DNA of 64,000 nt. Source: Roseiarcus sp963767245. GTDB lineage: Bacteria > Pseudomonadota > Alphaproteobacteria > Rhizobiales > Beijerinckiaceae. Of this stretch, positions 57,770 to 64,000 are shown piece by piece. The notes beneath the pieces are model-generated. The model saw only the letters and a list, made by a program, of their open reading frames with translations, did not search any database and had not been told where the DNA came from. How positions within the stretch are numbered: the first letter of the stretch is position 1; each line of letters begins with the position of its first letter. Made by a program: the position numbers and the translations under genes. Where the stretch lies: NCBI GenBank assembly GCA_963767245.1, contig CAVYDG010000014.1:1-64000 (forward strand), written 5' to 3'.

Positions 57770-57923
57770 CAGCGGCACTTGGTCATGACGCGGCGAGGAG
57801 TTCAAGCGCGCTCACCATGCCGCGCATGCAATCTCTGGGCAAAGGCGCTCCAGCGAACGCAAGGAGATACGCGGTCGAGCGCGCCGAAGATTTAGGGAGC
57901 GACGCGGCGCGCACGCGTGTCCT

Positions 57924-58868
57924 TCAACCGGGCACGCCGGCGAGCGCCCGCGGCCGTCTCCGCTTCGGCGAAGTCGGCTCATGCTCTGCGGTAGCTCGAA
58001 TGAGGGTTTGCTTTGCCGAGGCGAGGTGGGCTCGGCACGCCGCTTCAACCATCGAGAGACTGCGTCCCCGTAACGCATCGATGTAGGCGAGGTGCTCCAG
58101 GATCGCGACCTCGTTGCGCTGCCGCTCGTCCCGCTTGTTCCATTGATAGTGGTAGTGAAAGATGAGGGTGATGATGTCGTAAAAACCATCGATGAACCGA
58201 TTGGGCGAAGCCGAATTGACAAGACGATGAAACCGGCTGTCGAGGTCGGAAAAATCGTGGTAGCTCCCGTCTATTCGGTCGAGCAACGTCACATGCTCCG
58301 TACGCAGCATCGCAAGCTCTTCCCAGAGAGGAGAGGCGGCGGGCAGGGCGAAGAACGCCTTTGCCGACCGCAACTCGAACATCTCGCGTATCTCGAAAAG
58401 CTCCAGCGCAAAGCTCGCGGTGAAGCCTTTGAACACCCAACCCGCATTCGGCCGCTTCTCGATGAGTCCGAAGCGATGGAAACGATTCATGAACTCCCGA
58501 ATGCTGGTGGTCGCCACTCCGAATCGTCGCGCGAGATCGAGTTCGTTTATCAGCGCGCCGGGGCTCATGTTGTCACGCAGCGTCCATTCCATGAAAAGTC
58601 TTTCGACCTGGTTGGCCATCGGAATGGTTTCCGCCTCAGGAAAACGCTGCATCTGCGCATGGGTCAAGCGAACGGTGCGCTGACCGCCGCTGCCCGTGAT
58701 CAGCCCGGCCTCAGTGAACTTTGAGAGGACCTTGCGGACGGTTGTCCGGCTGACTCCGAGACGGGCGCCGAGCACGTTCTCGGGCGGGAGCTGCTCGCAA
58801 TGTTTGAGTTTCGAAACGAGATCCAAAGCGTCGTTGAACGCCTTTTTGAACACCGTGTCCGTTTTCAT
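57924..58868 (-). CDS. GntR-type regulator with two winged-helix domains and an FCD domain
   Basis: 314 residues. Two DNA-binding modules precede the effector domain: the first at about residues 25-65 (LPPENVLGARLGVSRTTVRK, VLSKFTEAGLITGSGGQ), the second at about residues 88-145 (LINELDLARRFGVATTSIRE, FMNRFHRFGLIEKRPNAGWV). The FCD ligand domain follows (LFEIREMFELRSAKAFFALP, RFHRLVNSASPNRFIDGFYD). It is divergent from the sugar ABC operon and shares the promoter region 58869-58961, so it very probably controls that importer and itself. Confidence 0.85.
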   Translation of the reverse strand: MKTDTVFKKAFNDALDLVSKLKHCEQLPPENVLGARLGVSRTTVRKVLSKFTEAGLITGSGGQRTVRLTHAQMQRFPEAETIPMANQVERLFMEWTLRDNMSPGALINELDLARRFGVATTSIREFMNRFHRFGLIEKRPNAGWVFKGFTASFALELFEIREMFELRSAKAFFALPAASPLWEELAMLRTEHVTLLDRIDGSYHDFSDLDSRFHRLVNSASPNRFIDGFYDIITLIFHYHYQWNKRDERQRNEVAILEHLAYIDALRGRSLSMVEAACRAHLASAKQTLIRATAEHEPTSPKRRRPRALAGVPG

Positions 58869-58893
58869 CGTTCAACCTCGATGGACCCTTGAT

Positions 58894-58947
58894 CGGTTTT
58901 TAACCCATAAAAAACCGCTTGACTACGGGGAAACTGGCGATCTTTAT
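58894..58947. promoter_or_regulatory. Operator-like palindrome and promoter between regulator and ABC importer
   Basis: CGGTTTTT (58894-58901) and AAAAACCG (58910-58917) form an 8-bp palindrome with an 8-base centre. Directly next to it TTGACT (58919-58924) and CTTTAT (58942-58947), 17 bases apart, can be the -35 and -10 elements of the ABC operon. The palindrome lies just upstream of the -35 and within the divergent intergenic region, a plausible binding site for the GntR-type regulator. Confidence 0.5.
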
Positions 58948-58961
58948 CAATAAGAAACACT

Positions 58962-60011
58962 ATGGGGGAACGGGTGGAGGAACGGTCGGCGGTGGCGTTG
59001 CACGCCCGGAAGGGCGAGCGAGGAATGGGCGCATCCGTGATTTCCCTCGCCCTCCGACTGTTGAGCGCGGGTCCGCTCCTTATCCTTGTGATCCTTATCG
59101 TGCTCGTCAGCATCACGACGCCGGTCTTTCTGAAGCCGGCGAACGTCGGCAATATCCTGGCGCAAACCTCCGTCATCGCGATTGTTGCGCTCGGCCAGCA
59201 TCTCGTGATCCTCACGCGCGGCATCGACCTTTCTGTCGGCGCCAACCTAGCCCTCGCGACCGTGGTTGGGGGACTGCTGTTCAAAGTCACGGGTTCGTCG
59301 GCGATCATCATCGCCGCGATGCTGGCGACGGGCCTAGCGGTCGGATTCGTGAACGGGGCGGTGTTCGTCTTCGGACGCCTCCCCCACCCTTTCATCATAA
59401 CGCTGGCGACGCTGAGCATCTGCCGCGGCATTGCCTATTCGATCGCCGTGAGCCACACGACGATGCGGGGAATGCCGGACCTTGTCGTGGCCATTGGCGG
59501 CGGCGATACGTTCGGGATCCCAAATCCCTTCCTGGTGGCGGTGGTCTGCGCTGGTCTTGTGCTTCTGATGGCCAAGACGATGGTGTGGGGGCGCTGGATA
59601 TACGCGGTCGGCGGGGCGCCGGACGCGGCGGTTGAAATGGGCATCCCAGTCAGATGGGTGCTCATTTCAACCTACGTCATCACCGGACTTTGCTGCGGCG
59701 TCGGGGCAGTGGTTCTCGCGGGACGCACGGAGTCGTCGTCCCCACTTTTCGGCAACCTGCTTGAGCTCGACACGATCGCAGCCGTGATTATCGGGGGCGC
59801 GAGCTTCCTCGGAGGGCGCGGGCACGTCGGCCACGCGCTCATCGGGGCAGTGATGATCGGCGTGATCCGAAATGCGCTCAACCTCAACAATTTCGACGCC
59901 TTCTTTCAAATGATCGCAATTGGCCTCGTCATCCTCGTCGCAGTCGAGGCGGACGTGCTCCGGAGCCACCTCGAGTTGCGCGCTCGCACGCTTCAAGCGG
60001 CGGGGACGTGA
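58962..60011 (+). CDS. Sugar ABC transporter permease (RbsC type)
   Basis: 349 residues (ATG 58962; ATG 59025 with GCGAGGA is an alternative). About eight to ten membrane helices; RbsC-family motifs include ILAQTSVIAIVALGQHLVIL, TRGIDLSVGANLALATVVGG, LDTIAAVIIGGASFLGGRGH and the late MIGVIRNALNLN. It forms the inner-membrane channel of a CUT2-type importer. GTG of the ATPase gene overlaps its end by 4 bases. Confidence 0.92.
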   Translation: MGERVEERSAVALHARKGERGMGASVISLALRLLSAGPLLILVILIVLVSITTPVFLKPANVGNILAQTSVIAIVALGQHLVILTRGIDLSVGANLALATVVGGLLFKVTGSSAIIIAAMLATGLAVGFVNGAVFVFGRLPHPFIITLATLSICRGIAYSIAVSHTTMRGMPDLVVAIGGGDTFGIPNPFLVAVVCAGLVLLMAKTMVWGRWIYAVGGAPDAAVEMGIPVRWVLISTYVITGLCCGVGAVVLAGRTESSSPLFGNLLELDTIAAVIIGGASFLGGRGHVGHALIGAVMIGVIRNALNLNNFDAFFQMIAIGLVILVAVEADVLRSHLELRARTLQAAGT

Positions 60012-60769
60012 TGGGCGTGCAATCGCCGGTTCTCTCCGTTCGAAACGCGCAGAAGCGTTTTGGCGCGGTCCAGGCGCTCAGGGACGTGAGTTTGGACGCA
60101 TACCGTGGAGAGGTTCTGGCGTTGCTCGGCGACAACGGCGCCGGCAAGTCGACGCTGGTGAAGTGCATCAGCGGCGTCTACGCGCTTGACCAAGGCGAGA
60201 TCGCGCTCGAGGGCGAATTGACGGCGCTACATTCGCCGGCGACCGCGCGGCTCGCCGGGATCGAGACCGTCTACCAGGACCTCGCGCTCTTCGACAATCT
60301 GACCCCTGCACAGAATTTCTATTGCGGCCGAGAGATCGCCTTTCCGACGTGGTTGCCCCGAGGGCTCCGCTTTCTGAAGAAGCGAGCCATGGACCAGGAG
60401 GCTGCCGCGGTCATTGACCGCTTGAAGGTGCGCCTGCCCAAATTCGATGCGCCTGTCGCCCTGATGTCAGGCGGGCAGCGCCAGGCGATCGCAGTCGCGC
60501 GCGCCACTGTTTTTGCCCGCAAGCTCGTCATGCTCGATGAGCCGACCGCGGCGCTCGGTTTGCGAGAGTCACGCAAGGTTCTGGAGCTTATCAAGCAGCT
60601 GCGCCTCGAGGGGAACGCGGTGATTCTGATCACCCACAATATGGAGCACGTCGTGGAGCTCGCGGACCGCGCAGTCGTGCTGCGCCAGGGCCGAAAGGTG
60701 GGCGAACTGAAACCTGACAAATCCAACCGACAGGAGCTGGTCTCGATGATTGTCGGCGCGGATCAATGA
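60008..60769 (+). CDS. Sugar ABC transporter ATP-binding protein (single domain)
   Basis: 253 residues from GTG 60008. Walker A LLGDNGAGKSTLVK, Q-loop YQDLALFDNLTPAQNF, signature LMSGGQRQAIAVARA, Walker B KLVMLDEPTAALG and switch His ILITHNMEHV. Only one ATPase domain is present, unlike RbsA/XylG-type fused subunits, so it belongs to the FrcA-like single-domain branch of CUT2 and works as a homodimer. Confidence 0.94.
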   Translation: MMGVQSPVLSVRNAQKRFGAVQALRDVSLDAYRGEVLALLGDNGAGKSTLVKCISGVYALDQGEIALEGELTALHSPATARLAGIETVYQDLALFDNLTPAQNFYCGREIAFPTWLPRGLRFLKKRAMDQEAAAVIDRLKVRLPKFDAPVALMSGGQRQAIAVARATVFARKLVMLDEPTAALGLRESRKVLELIKQLRLEGNAVILITHNMEHVVELADRAVVLRQGRKVGELKPDKSNRQELVSMIVGADQ

Positions 60770-60846
60770 GGAATCGCCGGTCGTCGGGTCGGTGAGGGAG
60801 CAGGTCGGTTCACGCGGAGCCGATCAAACAACGGGAGGACTGCGGT

Positions 60847-61758
60847 ATGACAATAAGACATTTGCTCTGCGGGATCGCGCTGGCCCTTGCCGCCACGCCC
60901 GCCTTGGCGGCGGACAAGATTAAAGTCGGGTTTATCACCAAGTTCCCCGTCCCCTATTTCGCGACGATGGAGGACGCCGCGAAGGATTGGGGCAAAGCGC
61001 ACCCTGACGTCGAGATCATCTATGGCCAGGGCAAGAACAACGACGATATCGACGGCACGGTCGCGCTCATCGAGGACATGGTCGCGCAGGGCGTGAAAGG
61101 CATCGCCATTACGCCCATCGATCCGTCGGTTTCGAAGGCGCTGGACAAGGCGATCGCCAAGGGCATCAAGATCGTCCTCATGGACAACGACATTCCGGGC
61201 TGGGAAGGTCGCTCGGCGCTCGCGACGACGAACAATCTTGAAGCCGGAAAAATTGCCGGCGCCCATCTGAAGACTCTTCTCAAAGACGGCGACAAAATAG
61301 GCATTCTCGACGGCAAGCCCGACGTCGCGCCGCTCAACGATCGCGTTCAGGGTATGCTTCAAGGGCTCGGCGGCCTGAAGGTCGACATCGTCGGTCGCGG
61401 GCGCACGGCTTGCGAGCCCGACAAGGGCCAGCAAATCGCCGAAGACATCCTGACGGCCCATCCGGATGTCAAAGCGATCTACTCGGCGTGCGGCCCGCCC
61501 GCCGCGAGCGCCGCGACAGCGATCAAGAACGCCAAGCTCGACCACAAAGTGATCCTCGTCGGTTTCGACTTCTGCTGCGGCGAAGAGGACGCCATCGCCA
61601 AGGGGGAGGAAGACGCTTCGGTCGCCCAGTTCCCAAAGAAGATGTCGCAGCTCGGCCTTGACGGTCTGCTCAAAGCAATCAAGGGCGAGCCGGTCGATAA
61701 GGCGATCGATACGGGCGCGGCGCTGGTCACCAAAGCGAACATGCAGAACTTCAAGTAG
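60847..61758 (+). CDS. Periplasmic sugar-binding protein of the ABC importer
   Basis: 303 residues. The signal peptide MTIRHLLCGIALALAATPAL ends in ALA. The mature protein is a type I periplasmic binding fold: IKVGFITKFPVPYFATMEDA, EDMVAQGVKGIAITPIDPS, IKIVLMDNDIPGWEGRSALA and VILVGFDFCCGEEDAIAKGE. The Cys residues (TACEPDKG, SACGPPA, DFCCGEE) are unusual for the family. The ligand is probably a monosaccharide or polyol (inference). A terminator follows directly. Confidence 0.9.
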   Translation: MTIRHLLCGIALALAATPALAADKIKVGFITKFPVPYFATMEDAAKDWGKAHPDVEIIYGQGKNNDDIDGTVALIEDMVAQGVKGIAITPIDPSVSKALDKAIAKGIKIVLMDNDIPGWEGRSALATTNNLEAGKIAGAHLKTLLKDGDKIGILDGKPDVAPLNDRVQGMLQGLGGLKVDIVGRGRTACEPDKGQQIAEDILTAHPDVKAIYSACGPPAASAATAIKNAKLDHKVILVGFDFCCGEEDAIAKGEEDASVAQFPKKMSQLGLDGLLKAIKGEPVDKAIDTGAALVTKANMQNFK

Positions 61759-61770
61759 CGTCCTCCCGAT

Positions 61771-61805
61771 CCCGGAGGCTGCGTTCCGGCCTCCGGGTTT
61801 TTTTT
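61771..61805 (+). terminator. Intrinsic terminator of the ABC operon
   Basis: CCCGGAGGC (61771-61779) pairs perfectly with GCCTCCGGG (61789-61797), followed by a run of eight T (61798-61805), 13 bases after the stop of the binding-protein gene. The best terminator in the window. Confidence 0.95.
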
Positions 61806-61843
61806 GTGCCGTTGGTCGAGGGCTGTCGCGAATTGAAGCCGCG

Positions 61844-62716
61844 TCAGAATCGCCGCGCCCAGCGCCAGACCGCCCACTGCCGGCGGAGCGGCGAGACTTC
61901 GCCGGCGGCGTCGAACGGGCGCGCGGCGTTGCGGTCGAGCCGATCGAGGTCGAGGCGCAAGGGTCCGAGCGGGATGAAAGCCGGCAGGATCGCCGGGCTT
62001 GAGCCCATGAGCCGCCGCTCCGCCTCGGCGAGTTCGTCGCGCGCTATTGCCCTGAGTTCCGCGCAGGCCTCGATGACGCCTGCGCTCGCGCGGCGAGCGT
62101 CGAAATCGGACGGGCTGACGCCGTTGCGGGCGGCGACGTCGGCGGGAATGAGCGTCGGCGCGGAGCCGGCCCTGAACGGCAGCTCGCCGATGAGGCGCGT
62201 CAGCGCCACCGCCATCCCCGCCGGCGCGTGCGCCTCGACTTGATCGAGCTCGACCCCGCCGGCGGCGATCAGCGAAGCCAGCCTCAGCCGCGCGCCTTCG
62301 CTCTCGCCGGCGAAGGCGCGAAACGCGGCGAGATTGAAATCCTCCTGCGGCGCGATCTCCTGCAGCCGCGCGTCGAGCATCGCCTCGAACAAGGCGTGTG
62401 GCAGCGCATAGGCGTCGATCGCAGCGGAAAGCGCGAGTGCGACCGGGCTGCCGGCCGCTTCGTCCGCCCGTTCGCCGGCGACCGCCTCGCGCCACCAGGC
62501 GAGCCGCATCGCCGTGAGATTCGGATCGCGCGCGCGCTTCAGCGCCTGACGGATCTCGTGATCGAATGCGGCGAGCGCGCAAAGGCCGTCGCGCGCGCTC
62601 GGCTCCGCATAGAGCGCGCCAAGCCACTGATCGCGGCTTTCAGCGCGCGCGAGCGTAGCGCAATATCGGTTGGCCTCGCCGAGCGCGCCGTCGCCCAGTG
62701 GACGGCGCGCGCTCAC
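61844..62716 (-). CDS. Squalene/phytoene synthase family protein
   Basis: 290 residues from GTG 62716, overlapping the Mth938-like stop by 4 bases. The N-terminus ANRYCATLARAESRDQWLGA, then HEIRQALKRARDPNLTAMRL, WWREAVAGER and the LPHALFEAMLDARLQEIAPQ region resemble the squalene/phytoene synthase fold, but the acidic motifs are weak (DARLQ in place of DxxxD), as in the NDUFAF6-like branch conserved next to secF. It may not be a true isoprenoid synthase. Confidence 0.78.
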   Translation of the reverse strand: MSARRPLGDGALGEANRYCATLARAESRDQWLGALYAEPSARDGLCALAAFDHEIRQALKRARDPNLTAMRLAWWREAVAGERADEAAGSPVALALSAAIDAYALPHALFEAMLDARLQEIAPQEDFNLAAFRAFAGESEGARLRLASLIAAGGVELDQVEAHAPAGMAVALTRLIGELPFRAGSAPTLIPADVAARNGVSPSDFDARRASAGVIEACAELRAIARDELAEAERRLMGSSPAILPAFIPLGPLRLDLDRLDRNAARPFDAAGEVSPLRRQWAVWRWARRF

Positions 62717-63111
62717 GGCGTGGCGATCAGCGCCGCCGCAACGCGCCGGTTTTCCGACTGCATGATGTTGTAGACCCGGAGCGCAGGGCCGGTCGCCATC
62801 GCTTCGAAACGGAGACCGGCGCGCCGGAGCGCATCCTTCAGCGGCCGCCCGATCGGCGCCATCTGCGCGCCCGTCCCAACGATGAGAAGCTCGATCGATC
62901 CCGGCCGCTCCGCGCACTCGGCGATAAGCGGCGCAAGCGCGACCTCATCGAGATCCTCGAGGCTCGCCGCATCGATCCCTCTCACCCCGCCGGGCGTCGC
63001 CAGGATCGAGCCCGCATGCGACATGCCGGCGAAGGCGAACGCGCCGCGCCCGTGCGCCGCGATCGGATGACTGCCAGGCGCGAAGGCGGGCCGCGAGAGC
63101 GCCGCGGTCAC
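62713..63111 (-). CDS. Mth938-like domain protein (DUF498)
   Basis: 132 residues from GTG 63111, overlapping the secF stop. FAFAGMSHAGSILATPGGVR, LIVGTGAQMAPIGRPLKDAL and NIMQSENRRVAAALIATP are the Mth938/NDUFAF3 hallmark blocks. Family members assist respiratory complex I assembly in mitochondria; the bacterial role is unclear. It is translationally coupled to both neighbours. Confidence 0.88.
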   Translation of the reverse strand: MTAALSRPAFAPGSHPIAAHGRGAFAFAGMSHAGSILATPGGVRGIDAASLEDLDEVALAPLIAECAERPGSIELLIVGTGAQMAPIGRPLKDALRRAGLRFEAMATGPALRVYNIMQSENRRVAAALIATP

Positions 63112-64000
63112 GCCTTTTCCTTCGCCTTCACGTCTTTCACGTCCGCGCCGGCGACGTCTCTTTCCCGCATCTTGTCGAACGCATCGGCGCGCACGCCCAT
63201 ATAGATGAGCATCGGCGAGCAGATGAAGATCGACGAATAGGTGGCGACGAAGATGCCCCAGATCATTGCCGCCGAGAACGAGCGGATGACATGGCCGCCG
63301 AGGAAGAACAGGGCCAAGAGGGCGAGAAAGACGGTGGTCGCGGTCATGATGGTGCGCGGCAGCACGGCGTTGATCGACATGTCGATGATCTCGGCGGTCG
63401 ACAGGCGCTTGTATTTGCGCATCACTTCGCGGATGCGATCGAGCACGACGACGGTCTCGTTGAGGGAATAGCCGACGATGGTGAGGATCGCCGCGATCGA
63501 GGTTTGGTTGAACTCGAGCTGGGTGACGCAGAAGAAGCCGACCGTCAGCAGGAGGTCGTGCATCGTGCCGATGATCGCCCCGACCGCGAACTGCCATTCG
63601 AACCGGAACCACAGATAGGTCAGGACGGCGATGATGGAGACGACGACGCCGAGCGTGCCGCGCTGGACGAGCTCGGCGGAAATGGTCGGGCCGACCGAAT
63701 CGACACTGCGGAATTCGTAATCGGCGCCGAAGGCGTCCCTGAGCTTGGCGATCGCCGTCTGCTGGCCGGCGTCGCCGCCGGGCTGGACGCCGAGGCGCAG
63801 CAGCACGTCGGATTCGGCGCCGATCCGCTGCAGTTCGACCGGCCCCACGCCGAGGCCCTCGGCTTTGGTGCGCATTTCGGCGACATTGGCTTCGCCGCTC
63901 TTGGCGCGCATGTCGACCTGGGTGCCGCCGGCAAAGTCGATGCCGAAATTCATGCCCACGAACAGGAACATCAGCACCGAGACGATCGACAGCGCCGCCG
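63108..64000 (-). CDS. secF: Protein translocase subunit SecF, N-terminus cut by window edge
   Basis: The frame continues beyond 64000; 297 codons lie inside the window. The first helix LMFLFVGMNFGIDFAGGTQV, with GIDFAGGT, and the later helices GTLGVVVSIIAVLTYLWFRF, EWQFAVGAIIGTMHDLLLT and VGYSLNETVVVLDRIRE (the NDTIVVFDRI equivalent) are typical. With SecD it uses proton motive force late in export. The Mth938-like and synthase genes follow in the same direction. Confidence 0.96.
   Translation of the reverse strand, partial: AALSIVSVLMFLFVGMNFGIDFAGGTQVDMRAKSGEANVAEMRTKAEGLGVGPVELQRIGAESDVLLRLGVQPGGDAGQQTAIAKLRDAFGADYEFRSVDSVGPTISAELVQRGTLGVVVSIIAVLTYLWFRFEWQFAVGAIIGTMHDLLLTVGFFCVTQLEFNQTSIAAILTIVGYSLNETVVVLDRIREVMRKYKRLSTAEIIDMSINAVLPRTIMTATTVFLALLALFFLGGHVIRSFSAAMIWGIFVATYSSIFICSPMLIYMGVRADAFDKMRERDVAGADVKDVKAKEKA

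Overview
The window is GC-rich DNA from an alphaproteobacterium, most likely of the order Hyphomicrobiales (Rhizobiales) and possibly Beijerinckiaceae/Methylocystaceae-like. Evidence for this is the base composition, the gene neighbourhoods (rnr-DUF983-Nudix; nusB-ribH; secF-Mth938-squalene/phytoene synthase) and the families present (DUF1127, PmtA-like methyltransferase, DUF3363 relaxase, formate-tetrahydrofolate ligase, methylmalonyl-CoA mutase). The genus cannot be named from this sequence alone. I see no rRNA, no complete tRNA and no CRISPR array.

Region 1 (about 1-16.05 kb) is a decayed accessory zone. It holds a frameshifted membrane alpha/beta-hydrolase, an outer-membrane-protein stump, a TAT-signal hydrolase killed by two Trp-to-TGA changes plus frameshifts, a frameshifted IS1182-type element, an IS110 scrap, and the skeleton of an integrative conjugative element: DUF3363 relaxase, lytic transglycosylase, TraF peptidase, a ParA::DUF2840 deletion chimera, a ParB stump, and pieces of a DNA methyltransferase and a restriction helicase fused in opposite orientation. 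It ends at a 42-nt copy of the 3' end of a tRNA (Gly-like), a probable attachment-site scar. Within this zone 5.3-7.9 kb is intact: a twin-arginine-exported cytochrome P450-like protein followed by an outer-membrane MetA-type barrel.

Region 2 (16.4-20.5 kb) carries a secreted VOC-fold protein and a sugar-acid-like cluster: a frameshifted D-2-hydroxyacid dehydrogenase, a LacI repressor with a 4-bp duplication that fuses it in frame to the next gene, and a tagatose/allulose-3-epimerase-type isomerase.

Region 3 (20.8-41.6 kb) is mostly housekeeping: pyrB, topA, rnr, DUF983, Nudix, nusB, ribH, yidD, a NifU/IscU-like scaffold, hisI, patatin and CBS proteins. It is interrupted by two cleanly delimited insertion sequences: an IS1182-family element with CTAG target duplication inside a VOC gene, and an IS630-family element with TA duplication placed exactly in the stop codon of a GNAT gene and with an A8 slippery frameshift site. 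A class III nucleotide cyclase with a duplicated Cys-containing tail overlaps an antisense gene.

Region 4 (41.6-44.2 kb) is a lower-GC island. It has two small plus-strand genes facing a translationally coupled three-gene minus-strand operon (HigB/RelE-like candidate toxin, XRE regulator, DUF3467). This is the best candidate here for an under-described system.

Region 5 (44.3-64 kb) is core and metabolic: inositol-monophosphatase-type enzyme, fhs, aldo/keto reductase, both methylmalonyl-CoA mutase subunits, DUF1127, trmFO, GNAT, an EamA exporter, a GntR regulator with two winged helices divergent from a three-gene sugar ABC importer with a clear terminator, then squalene/phytoene synthase, Mth938-like and secF (cut by the window end). 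Core genes are open throughout, while accessory genes carry frequent indels. This argues for real decay rather than uniformly poor sequence, although individual single-base indels could still be sequencing errors.
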